Assembly (NCBI RefSeq): GCF_004770995.1
Contig: NZ_RQHW01000042.1
Coordinates: 206,658 to 270,657 of the forward strand
DNA length: 64,000 nt
Source: Leptospira idonii
Lineage (GTDB): Bacteria; Spirochaetota; Leptospiria; Leptospirales; Leptospiraceae
Direction: 5' to 3'
Below the pieces are notes generated by a model. That model was not told the DNA's origin. It did no database searches and was given only the letters and a program-made list of their open reading frames with translations. A program made the position numbers and the translations under genes. Positions 36,843-45,535 of this stretch are shown one piece after another; position 1 is the first letter of the stretch; each line of letters begins with the position of its first letter.

Positions 36843-38295
36843 GCTTCTCACATTGTTTGTATTTTTAGCCTGCATCGGTTTGTTTACAGTATCTGTTTCT
36901 GCAGATGATGTAAATCCGACAGTCGGGCCAACGGTTCAGGAAGACACAGGTCATTCCTCTCATGCAGCCGAGGCGCACGCAGAACTCCCGTATTGGTCTG
37001 TGCTTCCCTTCGTTGCCATTTTGCTTGCGATTGCGGTTCTTCCGATTGCTTCTCATGCGACAGAGCATTGGTGGGAAAATAACAATAATAAGTTGATTGT
37101 CGCATTAGGATTAGGTGCTATTTCTTTCGTTCTTCTCCTTATTTACGGAAGAGGACACGATATATTCCATACGGTAGTATTCGATTACATACCTTTTATC
37201 ATCTTACTTGCTTCTCTTTTCTACATTTCAGGCGGTATCGTAATCAAAGGTGATATCCACGCATCTCCTTTAAACAATACTCTTTTTCTTTTGATCGGTG
37301 CTTCTCTTGCTTCCTTTATCGGAACAACAGGAGCTTCCATGCTTCTCATCAGACCTCTTTTGAAAACAAACAGTGAAAGAAAACATGTAGTTCACACTGT
37401 TGTGTTTTTTATCTTTTTGGTTTCCAATATCGGTGGTTCCCTCACTCCTCTTGGGGATCCTCCTCTTTTCCTTGGTTATTTGAAAGGAGTTCCGTTCACT
37501 TGGACTTTCGGGCTTCTTCCTGAAATGGTATTTGCGGCTGTTATACTTTTGGTTGTTTACTTCGTTTGGGATACGATCGCTTATAAAAAAGAATCAAAAG
37601 CTGATCTTAAGAAAGATGATAAACTTGCGACTCCTATCGACATCGACGGTCAAGTCAACTTCATCTGGTTACTCGGTGTGATTCTTTCTGTCGCTTTTTT
37701 GAACAGCAATTATATCCCTGCAATCGCAGAAAATCCTTTCTTGGGTTTCATCCGAGAAGCGGTTCTCATCGGTTTGATCGCTCTTTCCAAATTCACTTCT
37801 AAACCTGAGTTTAGAAAGGCGAACAACTTCACTTTGGGTCCGATCCAAGAAGTAGCCTATCTTTTCATCGGAATTTTCATCACTATGATTCCTGCACTTG
37901 TTCTTTTGGAAGCGCATGGAAAAGATTTGGGAATTCAAACAACATGGCAGTTCTTCTGGGCAACAGGAATTTTTTCATCCGTATTGGACAATGCGCCTAC
38001 CTATTTGACTTTCGGGTCTCTTGCTTCCGGACTACTCACTCCTGATGGAGCGGCTCCTTTGACATTGGGTCAGTTCATCGGAAACCCTGCTGCGGAAGAG
38101 ATTCTGAAGGCGATTTCTGTGGGTGCCGTATTTATGGGTGCGAATACTTATATCGGTAATGCACCTAACTTTATGGTGAAATCCGTTGCGGAAGAAAACA
38201 AAGTAAAAATGCCGTCTTTCGGTGGTTATTTGGCTTACTCTTTCGGAATTTTGATTCCTACTTTCATTCTAATCACTTTCATTTTCTTCCTCTAA
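36832..38295 (+). CDS. NhaD-type sodium/proton antiporter
   Basis: Inner-membrane transporter of the NhaD/citrate-transporter (ion transporter) superfamily, expected to exchange Na+ for H+. I favour the ATG at 36832 because AAGG lies 9 bases upstream; an ATG at 36823 would add three residues. The N-terminus (MFRKLLTLFVFLACIGLFTV, then SVSADD) looks like a cleaved signal peptide. About twelve helices follow. Signature segments are FIGTTGASMLLIRPLL, SNIGGSLTPLGDPPLFLGYL, FSSVLDNAPTYLTF and MGANTYIGNAPNFMVKS, all typical of NhaD. Expression may be controlled by the 5' hairpin. A shared terminator separates it from the DUF368 gene. Confidence 0.9.
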   Translation: MFRKLLTLFVFLACIGLFTVSVSADDVNPTVGPTVQEDTGHSSHAAEAHAELPYWSVLPFVAILLAIAVLPIASHATEHWWENNNNKLIVALGLGAISFVLLLIYGRGHDIFHTVVFDYIPFIILLASLFYISGGIVIKGDIHASPLNNTLFLLIGASLASFIGTTGASMLLIRPLLKTNSERKHVVHTVVFFIFLVSNIGGSLTPLGDPPLFLGYLKGVPFTWTFGLLPEMVFAAVILLVVYFVWDTIAYKKESKADLKKDDKLATPIDIDGQVNFIWLLGVILSVAFLNSNYIPAIAENPFLGFIREAVLIGLIALSKFTSKPEFRKANNFTLGPIQEVAYLFIGIFITMIPALVLLEAHGKDLGIQTTWQFFWATGIFSSVLDNAPTYLTFGSLASGLLTPDGAAPLTLGQFIGNPAAEEILKAISVGAVFMGANTYIGNAPNFMVKSVAEENKVKMPSFGGYLAYSFGILIPTFILITFIFFL

Positions 38296-38310
38296 GAAAA
38301 GAAAGAGTTT

Positions 38311-38333
38311 CCCGCTTGCGATCCGCAGGCGGG
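38311..38333. terminator. Bidirectional hairpin terminator
   Basis: CCCGCTTGCG-ATC-CGCAGGCGGG forms a ten-pair stem (one T-G wobble) between the convergent antiporter and DUF368 genes. ATATTTC follows on the plus strand and AAACTCTTTC follows on the minus strand, so it can serve both transcripts. Confidence 0.75.
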
Positions 38334-38343
38334 ATATTTCTAA

Positions 38344-39336
38344 TTAAGCGGAAGGTTTTTCCTCTTTTAATTTTTCCAATTGATTCAATCCGAATCCTAA
38401 AGCGACACCTAAAACAAGAGCCAGCCCAGGAATTACCGTTTCTCCTGCGGAAGTAGGTAGAATGTTTTTTGCTGTTGCGATTTGAATGTCCGTTTTCACT
38501 TCCCCGGATCTGCCAACGATGGTTTGTCCTTTAGAGTAGTCTTTGAAAGGCCAAAGGATAAAGAAAGATCCTAAGATGAGACCTAAAAGAAAGGTCATCG
38601 TATGGGATTTGTATTTTTTAAATAACCATTTTACGAAGTGGGTGAATAGAAGAAGTCCCAATAAACATCCGATTCCGAATGCTGCAAGGAAAACGATGGA
38701 ATCTATGGCAAGTATGTTGGAAAGTTTTGCGATTACGATTTGGTATTCGCCTAATACTAACATGATGTAAGAGCCGGAAATACCGGGAAGAATCATCGCA
38801 GAGATGGCAATTGCTCCCGTTATGAATGCGATAAGAGGGTTTTCTGACCCTGCAGTATTTCCCATAAAAAAACTAGGGACTACTGTGAGTGCGATTCCCG
38901 GAATGAGAAACAACCAGATGAAAACACTGTGTCTATCCATCAATTTGTAAGGAACGGAAAGGGATGGAATGATAAGACCGATAAACAAAGCCAAGGTGGG
39001 TGCAGGATGATTTTGCAATAGGTATTGGATGAGTTTCGCTCCGGACACTACGGACAACATAAGTCCGAATCCTAAAAAAAGAAGAAACCAGAAGTCGATT
39101 CGCTTCATTTCTTCGGCAAATGCGGCGCGGCTTTCTTTGCCGAAAAGTCCGGTGATCAGTCCGATAGAAACTTTGACAGTTGTTAGATTTAAGGAAGTGA
39201 TTGCTCCGATCAATCTATCGTATAGACCTAAAATCAAAGCGAAGGTTCCTCCGGAGACTCCCGGAATCAAGTTGGCAATTCCGATCAGGAAGCCGTTCAG
39301 GATGCAAAAGAGAATTTCTTTTTTTGTCAATGGCAT
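38344..39336 (-). CDS. DUF368 membrane protein, PopT-like polyprenyl-phosphate transporter
   Basis: A 330-residue polytopic membrane protein with about ten helices. GIANLIPGVSGGTFALILGLYDRLI near the start and the internal repeat SAMILPGISGSYIMLVLGEYQ are the paired re-entrant motifs of DUF368. Members of this family (PopT) recycle undecaprenyl phosphate across the cytoplasmic membrane. The next gene upstream on the same strand, 27 bp away, is a WecA/MraY-type transferase that uses the same lipid carrier, which supports this role. The functional call is by family; the transport direction is inferred. Confidence 0.88.
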   Translation of the reverse strand: MPLTKKEILFCILNGFLIGIANLIPGVSGGTFALILGLYDRLIGAITSLNLTTVKVSIGLITGLFGKESRAAFAEEMKRIDFWFLLFLGFGLMLSVVSGAKLIQYLLQNHPAPTLALFIGLIIPSLSVPYKLMDRHSVFIWLFLIPGIALTVVPSFFMGNTAGSENPLIAFITGAIAISAMILPGISGSYIMLVLGEYQIVIAKLSNILAIDSIVFLAAFGIGCLLGLLLFTHFVKWLFKKYKSHTMTFLLGLILGSFFILWPFKDYSKGQTIVGRSGEVKTDIQIATAKNILPTSAGETVIPGLALVLGVALGFGLNQLEKLKEEKPSA

Positions 39337-39363
39337 AGACGAAAGAGTTTCTGATCGGATTTC

Positions 39364-40443
39364 TTAGGCAAGATTTTTTCTTCTAGCTGTGACAACGATG
39401 CGCAAGACGATATAAACGACAGTATAGCCTAAAATAAGAAGAATCAATAATTGGTTTTTAGAAAGGAATGTCGATTTTCCGGGCAAATCGATGAAATAAA
39501 AATAACATATCCCCGCTGGAAGATTGGCTAAGGTCATCCAAAAGCAGGTCCATTTTTTCCCCAGTTTTGTTTCCGTCAAATATTGGTATAGATGTTCCCT
39601 ATGTGCCTGAAAGATATGTTTCTTTTCGTAACTTCTGATGAGGATCGTGATGATTCCGTCGATCCAGAATATAGGGAAAAGGTAAAAGAAGCTCGCTAAT
39701 TCAAAGTTAGTTGTTTCTGGTTTTGTCCCCAAAACGGGAAGAGAAATCAAAAGAAATCCCAGCCCGAGAGATCCACTGTCTCCCATAAATAATTTTGCTT
39801 TTGGAAAATTATAATAAACGAAACCTGCCGCCGCTTGGAACAGACAAACGGTAACAAAGAATAAGGTTCCCCCGAACGCAAACTGTCCTGAATAAATGGT
39901 CCACCAAAACAAAGAAGAGTAAAACACTGTGCCGATCAGATACAAATCCAATCCGTCCATAAAATTGACCAAATTGATCATGAATACACCCAAAAAAGTG
40001 AGTAACACCACAGCAACCCAGAGATAGGGTATCTGAATCTCAAACAAAGATAAGTTAGGTGAAAGGAAAAAAGTCCAAAACCCTAGAAATCCCGCCTCTA
40101 AAAACAAACGTATCTTAGGTGAAAGTGAGTATAGATCGTCTAAAAAGCCGATGCACCCGAAAGCCAAAACTCCGGAAAGAAGATAGGGCAGTAGGTATCT
40201 CAGGTTTGCAGTATGTGCTTCGAATCCGAAACGTCCGTTTTCCCCCAAATAGGCGATTCCCAAAAGAAAGACCAGAAATAGGGGGAGAAAGATCATCCCT
40301 CCCGATTTTTTAGTCACCTCCGTATGCAGGCTTCTTTCGTTCGGCACATCCTTCACTCCGATGCGGGAGTGCACATAAAAACCGTGGAAAATCAGACTGA
40401 GAATGGCAGGTGAGATGCAAACTAGTAGGAAAAAGGGATCCAT
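39364..40443 (-). CDS. Polyprenyl-phosphate sugar-1-phosphate transferase (WecA/MraY family)
   Basis: Membrane enzyme that transfers a sugar-1-phosphate from a UDP-sugar to undecaprenyl phosphate to start glycan synthesis. I use the ATG at 40443, which starts MDPFFLLVCISPAILSLIFH, the first helix; the ATG at 40506 would add 21 polar residues and leave only 15 bp to the divergent dapA gene. Family motifs: VPNERSLHTE, GFLDDLYSLSPKIR, LVNFMDGLDLYL, KLFMGDSGSLGLGF and the HAHR-like IFQAHREHLYQYL. About ten helices. The sugar cannot be read from the sequence; this is WecA-like rather than MraY because of the HREH loop and lack of peptidoglycan neighbours. Confidence 0.88.
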   Translation of the reverse strand: MDPFFLLVCISPAILSLIFHGFYVHSRIGVKDVPNERSLHTEVTKKSGGMIFLPLFLVFLLGIAYLGENGRFGFEAHTANLRYLLPYLLSGVLAFGCIGFLDDLYSLSPKIRLFLEAGFLGFWTFFLSPNLSLFEIQIPYLWVAVVLLTFLGVFMINLVNFMDGLDLYLIGTVFYSSLFWWTIYSGQFAFGGTLFFVTVCLFQAAAGFVYYNFPKAKLFMGDSGSLGLGFLLISLPVLGTKPETTNFELASFFYLFPIFWIDGIITILIRSYEKKHIFQAHREHLYQYLTETKLGKKWTCFWMTLANLPAGICYFYFIDLPGKSTFLSKNQLLILLILGYTVVYIVLRIVVTARRKNLA

Positions 40444-40521
40444 TTCCGCTAAGATCTGAGACTCGGGCGGTTTTGGCAGTTTTTTATTGCAAAAATCAGT
40501 CCCCATTCCAGTTTTAAATTT

Positions 40522-41406
40522 ATGTTTCAGGGCGTATATACCGCTGTCATCACCCCCTTTCGCAACGGGAAAATCGATTACGAAAGTTATTTTAAAATCC
40601 TAGAAAACCAGATTTCTTCCGGAGTGGCCGGAGTCGTGCCTTGTGGAACCACAGGCGAGTCTCCCACACTTTCCTACGAAGAACATAAGGAACTAGTCCA
40701 AAAAACGGTTCAATTCGTAAATCGACGCATTCAAGTCATTGCAGGTACCGGAGCCAATTCTACGGAAGAGGCAATCGATCTTTCTGAAAGAGCTTGCAAG
40801 GACGGAGTGGACGGTCTTCTTTCCGTAAATCCATACTACAACAAACCTACACAAGAAGGTCTTTACCAACACTTCGCTAAAATTGCGGAGAGAGTGGATA
40901 AACCCATCATGTTGTACAACATTCCCGGAAGAACCGGAGTGAACCTTCTGCCCGAAACGGTTTTGCGTCTTTCCAAGTTGCCTCGCATTGCTTCCATCAA
41001 GGAAGCGACAGGGGATTTGGGGCAAATGGCGAAAGTGATTTCCATAACGGATCCCAACTTTCATCTGTTATCCGGGGATGATAACCTTACATTGCCGGTG
41101 CTTTCCATCGGTGGAAAAGGAGTCGTATCCGTAGTATCCAATCTTTTCCCAAGAGCTTGCGTGGATATGGTCTCTCTTTATATGAGAGGGGATCTTGCCG
41201 CCAGCCAAAAAATCTATTATAAACTTCTTCCTGTGTTCATCAATGCTTTCATCGAAACCAATCCCATTCCTATCAAAGCTGCTATGAGCTGGTTCGGTTA
41301 TTGTGAAAATGAATTGAGACTTCCAATGACACAATTGTCTTCCGGTACCGCTGCGGATTCTTTCCGCAAAATCGTTTTTGATTTGAGAGAGGAAGGAATT
41401 GTCTAA
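40522..41406 (+). CDS. dapA: 4-hydroxy-tetrahydrodipicolinate synthase
   Basis: Condenses pyruvate with aspartate semialdehyde, the first committed step of the lysine/diaminopimelate pathway. The 294-residue TIM barrel shows [43 protein letters not shown], the catalytic Tyr in [13 protein letters not shown] and the Schiff-base Lys in [13 protein letters not shown]. It overlaps dapB by 8 bp and heads the run dapA-dapB-cdaA-cdaR. Confidence 0.97.
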   Translation: MFQGVYTAVITPFRNGKIDYESYFKILENQISSGVAGVVPCGTTGESPTLSYEEHKELVQKTVQFVNRRIQVIAGTGANSTEEAIDLSERACKDGVDGLLSVNPYYNKPTQEGLYQHFAKIAERVDKPIMLYNIPGRTGVNLLPETVLRLSKLPRIASIKEATGDLGQMAKVISITDPNFHLLSGDDNLTLPVLSIGGKGVVSVVSNLFPRACVDMVSLYMRGDLAASQKIYYKLLPVFINAFIETNPIPIKAAMSWFGYCENELRLPMTQLSSGTAADSFRKIVFDLREEGIV

Positions 41407-42202
41407 GATCAAAGTCGGACTCATCGGAGCCAACGGAAGAATGGGCAAGGCCATCATACAGGTGCTTGCCGCTTCCCAGAGATCCGTATTGAGTGCGGCA
41501 GTGGTCAAGGAAGATTCCGTATATTCAGGATTCGATTCCGGAATTCACTCAGGGATCAAGGAAACAGGAATTATCTTTTCTTCCGATTTAGAAGAAGCAT
41601 GCAAAAATTCTGATATTCTTATCGATTTCAGCGCTCACACAGGTTTTGCTAAAAATCTGGAAATTGCAGTTGCGAACAAAAAGCCGATCGTGATCGGTAC
41701 TACGGGACTTAGCGATTCGGAAAAGAATCAAATCAAATCCGCCGCAATTTCCATCCCCATCGTTTTTTCTCCCAATATGTCCGTGGGAGTGAATCTTCTT
41801 TTTAAACTTACTGAAATCGCCGCCAAAGTTCTGCAAGACGGTTTTGATGTGGAAGTATTGGATATCCATCATCGTCACAAAAAAGATTCCCCTTCCGGAA
41901 CGGCGCAACACCTAAAAGAAGTTTTGTTAAAGGCCTTGGAAAGAAAAGAAGAGAATGTGATTTACGGAAGGCACGGGATGTATCCCGAAAGAGACCCGAA
42001 AGAAATCGCAATGCATACGATGCGTGCGGGAGAAGTCATCGGAGACCACACTGTATTTTTCTTCAGTCCTGAAGAGAGAATCGAAATTTCCCATAAAGCG
42101 CAAGATCGCAAAACATTCGCAGTCGGTGCAGTGAAGGCGGCAGAGTTTCTCAAAGACAAAACGAAAGGTCTTTATAATATGTTCGACGTATTAGGAATCT
42201 GA
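41399..42202 (+). CDS. dapB: 4-hydroxy-tetrahydrodipicolinate reductase
   Basis: NAD(P)H-dependent reductase that makes tetrahydrodipicolinate for lysine and peptidoglycan diaminopimelate. It starts at a TTG overlapping dapA by 8 bp, with GAGGAAGGAA as ribosome site just upstream. The 267 residues show the Rossmann motif [33 protein letters not shown], the active site [13 protein letters not shown] and [11 protein letters not shown]. cdaA follows 2 bp later, so the four genes are very probably one transcript. Confidence 0.96.
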   Translation: MSKIKVGLIGANGRMGKAIIQVLAASQRSVLSAAVVKEDSVYSGFDSGIHSGIKETGIIFSSDLEEACKNSDILIDFSAHTGFAKNLEIAVANKKPIVIGTTGLSDSEKNQIKSAAISIPIVFSPNMSVGVNLLFKLTEIAAKVLQDGFDVEVLDIHHRHKKDSPSGTAQHLKEVLLKALERKEENVIYGRHGMYPERDPKEIAMHTMRAGEVIGDHTVFFFSPEERIEISHKAQDRKTFAVGAVKAAEFLKDKTKGLYNMFDVLGI

Positions 42203-42204
42203 GA

Positions 42205-43032
42205 TTGGACTTTCTTCGCGGCTTATATATCATTCCTTGGAGTAAAAATTATCTCTCCATCAGTTTGGATATACTGATCGTTTCGTATCTTATCTACAAA
42301 ACATATACGACTCTCCGCCGCACAAGAGGGATTCAACTTCTATTGGGAGTAGGGATCATTTGGATCTCCGGCAGTTTGGCCGAGTTTTTCGGTTTTGAAC
42401 TTTTGGAATGGATCCTTACGAACATCCGTCCCGCTCTAGTATTCGCAATTATCGTTTTATTACAGCCGGAACTACGAAGAATCACGGGAGACTTTGCCCG
42501 CATTCGTCTCTTGCGTTTTTTCTTTTTAAAGCCTACTTTCGATTTGGATCCGATCGTCGATGCGGTTCGTTCCATGGCATCTCAAAAAGTAGGATCTCTG
42601 ATCGTTCTAGTGAAAGACATCAGTTTGAAAGATATTTCCGAAAATGCCGTCAGCATAGATTCCGCAGTCAGCTCCGAACTTTTACAAACCATCTTCTTTA
42701 AGAATTCTCCTTTGCATGATGGAGCAGTCATCATCGAACAAAATAGAATCATCTCCGCAGCATCTTATCTTCCTATGAGTTCCAGCGTGGAGATTTCCAC
42801 ATTGGGTGCCAGACATAGATCCGCTCTCGGTCTTTCCGAAGAATCGGATGCCATTGTGATCGTCACATCCGAAGAAACAGGAGGAATCTCCGTTTGTTAT
42901 GAAGGAGAGATGTTTCATCCTGTCAAACCTTTGGAACTCAGAGCGCTTGTGAACAACTTGATGACAGGTTCTAAAAAGAACAATAGGGAAGAGGATAAGA
43001 AGAAAAACAAAGAAGCAGGTGTGAGTTTATGA
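42205..43032 (+). CDS. cdaA: Diadenylate cyclase CdaA (c-di-AMP synthase)
   Basis: Makes cyclic di-AMP from two ATP at the membrane. The 275-residue protein has three N-terminal helices (about 10-90) followed by the DAC domain with the catalytic motifs SPLHDGAVII, ARHRSALGLSEESDAIVIVTSEETG and the closing GGISVCYEG. The charged tail (REEDKKKNKE) is typical. It is 2 bp after dapB and overlaps cdaR by 4 bp. The usual partner glmM is not in the window. Confidence 0.96.
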   Translation: MDFLRGLYIIPWSKNYLSISLDILIVSYLIYKTYTTLRRTRGIQLLLGVGIIWISGSLAEFFGFELLEWILTNIRPALVFAIIVLLQPELRRITGDFARIRLLRFFFLKPTFDLDPIVDAVRSMASQKVGSLIVLVKDISLKDISENAVSIDSAVSSELLQTIFFKNSPLHDGAVIIEQNRIISAASYLPMSSSVEISTLGARHRSALGLSEESDAIVIVTSEETGGISVCYEGEMFHPVKPLELRALVNNLMTGSKKNNREEDKKKNKEAGVSL

Positions 43033-44081
43033 TCCGTAAAATCCTGTTTAAAGCCTCCCGCAATTGGAAGGCGAAACTCATTTCTTTGTTCGTTGCTGTT
43101 TTCTTTTATATCAATCTTCAAAATTCGAAAATCCTAATCAAAACGATCAGCGTCCCCGTCGAATATCCTAAGTTAACCGGGAACCTTTCTTATAATAAGA
43201 ATCCTGAAAAAACGATTCCCGTTCGAGTGGAAGGTTTGAAGGATGTGGTAAATTATTATTCCCAGTTTATGAAAGCCGTTGTTGATCCCGAAGATGTACA
43301 GATCGGAGTCACTGAGGTTCCTATCAAAAAAATCGTAGGGGTTCCCAGCGGAGTTAAGGTCACCAAACTTAAAAAAACGGTTCCCGTTGAGATTGAATCC
43401 AGAGGTTTGAAAGTGGTTCCCATCGAACCTAGTTTCGAAGGAAATCCTCCCGCTAATTTCGAAAAGCTGACTCAAATTCTCAGCCCTGCTAAAATTACCG
43501 TAAGTGGCAAACCGTATGAGTTGGAGAAGATCACAAAAATCGTTCTTCCTGAAATCTCTCTTACGGACAAAAGGGAACCTTTTGCGAAAACCGTTCGTAT
43601 TCCTGATCTTCCCAAAGGGATCAGTGTTTTGGGTTCCAGAGATGTGACAGTTAATGTGAATATCATTCCCCTTTCTTATAAAACGGGAGAGCAGACTGCC
43701 GCAGGTATTCCTATCGTATGTTCCGGGTTAGATGGGAGGCTGGAAGCGGAACTTTCGGAAGAACAGGCGGCCATTCGTTATTTCTCCGTTAAACCCATCC
43801 GTTCCGCACAAATTTTGACGGGAATCGTAGCGCAAGTGCCTTGTAATTATATCTATGACCCGGTAAAAAATAAAATCATTCCTGAACTGCAGCCTCAGAT
43901 CGCAAAAGTTAGAATCATTAAAAACAAAGATTTGAAAGGAATCGAAGTATTGCAGATCAATCCGGAGAAAATCGAAATTCGATATAAGGTGAAGGAAGGA
44001 ACTCCTTCTCCCGGTGAGAATGTAGATCCGGGAGAAGAAGGAAGTGGATTAGAAGAGTGGTCTACTAATCCTTCGTCTTAA
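43029..44081 (+). CDS. cdaR: CdaR-like YbbR-domain regulator
   Basis: Single-pass membrane protein with extracytoplasmic YbbR domains; in other bacteria CdaR binds CdaA and modulates c-di-AMP synthesis. The 350 residues begin with an anchor (KLISLFVAVFFYINLQ) followed by three or four YbbR repeats: PVEYPKL..PVRVEGLKDVVNYY, VPVEIESRGLKVVPIEPSFEGNPP, VLPEISLTDKREPFAKTVRIP. The tail is acidic and glycine-rich. Start codon overlaps cdaA by 4 bp (ATGA). Its 3' end overlaps the opposing hydrolase gene by 17 bp. Confidence 0.9.
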   Translation: MIRKILFKASRNWKAKLISLFVAVFFYINLQNSKILIKTISVPVEYPKLTGNLSYNKNPEKTIPVRVEGLKDVVNYYSQFMKAVVDPEDVQIGVTEVPIKKIVGVPSGVKVTKLKKTVPVEIESRGLKVVPIEPSFEGNPPANFEKLTQILSPAKITVSGKPYELEKITKIVLPEISLTDKREPFAKTVRIPDLPKGISVLGSRDVTVNVNIIPLSYKTGEQTAAGIPIVCSGLDGRLEAELSEEQAAIRYFSVKPIRSAQILTGIVAQVPCNYIYDPVKNKIIPELQPQIAKVRIIKNKDLKGIEVLQINPEKIEIRYKVKEGTPSPGENVDPGEEGSGLEEWSTNPSS

Positions 44082-44955
44082 GAAAATCATAAATTTCTAA
44101 AAAGGATTCTTTCGGTGCTTCCCATTGAGGGTAGTGTCCTATTCTTTCCCATCGTACGATCTTTTTGTTTTTGATCGGGAGTCTTTCTACTTCTTCGATC
44201 AAATGTTTCCCGCTGACAGGGTCACTCTCTCCATTGATGAACAACAAAGGAACTTCCGTTTGCAGAAGAGCGTTCTTCCATCGATTTCCATGTTTTTTTC
44301 TTTCTGCAATGTATTTGAGAAGTTTATGGGGAATTTTGATCTCTGAAGGATAGGTTGCCAGTTTCCAAAGTGTCGCAATTTCTTTTTCGGAAGGTTTTGT
44401 GTCCGGTCCGAATACTGCACTGAGAGCCTTCCCGAATTTTTTCTCGTTGAACAGCTTAGCTAAGATCGCACCTAAAAAAGGTTTAGAAATTAGTTTTTGA
44501 ATGAATGTGGGTTTGTGCAGTGCGGGAAACAATCCTCCGTTTAAGAAGACCGCTCCGTCTATCTCGTATTTTTTGTTTTCCAAGTTTCTTGCCAGAAGTT
44601 CTTGGCCTACGCTTACCGCATAATCGTGAAAAACGAATTTCACCCGTTTGAGGGCGTTTTTTTCGATGAAAGATTCTATAATATCTGTTTGTTCCATCAA
44701 AGTGTATTCATGTTTCAGCGGTTTGGAAGAATATCCGAAGCCTAAAAAATCAACTGCGAAAGTATTGAAGTGGCGGCTGAGTCCGCTGAAAATTCTGGAA
44801 TAATCCCAGGAGGAAGTGGGAAATCCATGTAATAGAAGTAAGTTGTTTCCCCTTCCTTCCTGAATGTAAAAAATTTGTTGTTTATTGTGGTCAAAAAATT
44901 TTCCCGAGGCGAGCCATTCCGTTGCTGTTTTCGCTGAAAACGATGTATCTATCAT
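44065..44955 (-). CDS. Alpha/beta hydrolase, haloalkane-dehalogenase/epoxide-hydrolase-like
   Basis: A 296-residue alpha/beta-fold hydrolase. Visible are the oxyanion segment LLLLHGFPTSSWDY, VDFLGFGYSSKP and the nucleophile elbow VFHDYAVSVGQELLAR, where the nucleophile position is Asp, not Ser. FINGESDPVSG holds the acid and ERIGHYPQWEAP the catalytic His. An Asp nucleophile fits the haloalkane dehalogenase and epoxide hydrolase branch, including the vertebrate MEST-like group. Stands alone; substrate unknown. Confidence 0.85.
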   Translation of the reverse strand: MIDTSFSAKTATEWLASGKFFDHNKQQIFYIQEGRGNNLLLLHGFPTSSWDYSRIFSGLSRHFNTFAVDFLGFGYSSKPLKHEYTLMEQTDIIESFIEKNALKRVKFVFHDYAVSVGQELLARNLENKKYEIDGAVFLNGGLFPALHKPTFIQKLISKPFLGAILAKLFNEKKFGKALSAVFGPDTKPSEKEIATLWKLATYPSEIKIPHKLLKYIAERKKHGNRWKNALLQTEVPLLFINGESDPVSGKHLIEEVERLPIKNKKIVRWERIGHYPQWEAPKESFLEIYDFLKTKD

Positions 44956-45016
44956 ATTAGATTAGTAGTTATACTGAAACTTACATAAAGTCAATGAATT
45001 TCCTATCGATAAAAAG

Positions 45017-45045
45017 TTGACAAAGTAAACTTATCTTTATCATTA
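45017..45045 (+). promoter_or_regulatory. Predicted housekeeping promoter for the DUF4332 gene
   Basis: A perfect TTGACA (45017-45022) is followed at 15-17 bases by TATCATTA as the -10 region. The A/T-rich leader leads to an AAGGTG ribosome site before the ATG at 45082. Confidence 0.5.
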
Positions 45046-45081
45046 AAGATCAAATAAATAAATCAGATAAGGTGTGTTAAT

Positions 45082-45486
45082 ATGGCTAAATTGGAAGACG
45101 TGGAAGGAATCGGTCCCAAGTATGCTTCTGCCTTGAGAAAGGCGGGTGTTCGATCCACAGGTGACTTCTTGAAAAAAGCGGCGAACCCTGCAGGAAGAAA
45201 GGAAATTGCTAAGAGTGCAGGCATTTCCGACAAATTGATTTTGGAATGGGCCAATCATGTGGATCTATTCCGAATCAAAGGTGTAGGTGAAGAGTATGCC
45301 GATCTTTTGGAAGAAGCAGGCGTAGACACAGTTGTGGAATTGGCTCAAAGAAAGGCGGCAAACCTCTTTGAAACATTGAAGACTGTGAATGAAAAGAAAA
45401 AACTAGTTCGTCAATTGCCCTCCGGTTCTAAAGTAGAAGATTGGATTGCCCAAGCTAAAAAATTACCTCGAATGCTGAATTATTGA
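45082..45486 (+). CDS. DUF4332 helix-hairpin-helix protein
   Basis: A small cytoplasmic protein of 134 residues made of two helix-hairpin-helix-like units: LEDVEGIGPKYASALRKAGV at the start and FRIKGVGEEYADLLEEAGVD in the middle. This is the DUF4332 arrangement. HhH motifs of this type usually bind DNA or RNA backbones without sequence preference; the family has no assigned function. It has its own strong-looking promoter, and the cyclase gene begins 49 bp downstream. Confidence 0.82.
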   Translation: MAKLEDVEGIGPKYASALRKAGVRSTGDFLKKAANPAGRKEIAKSAGISDKLILEWANHVDLFRIKGVGEEYADLLEEAGVDTVVELAQRKAANLFETLKTVNEKKKLVRQLPSGSKVEDWIAQAKKLPRMLNY

Positions 45487-45535
45487 CTTTGAAAAAAGGG
45501 AAGGGCTAGAAGAAATTCTTGCCCTGCACATCCTT

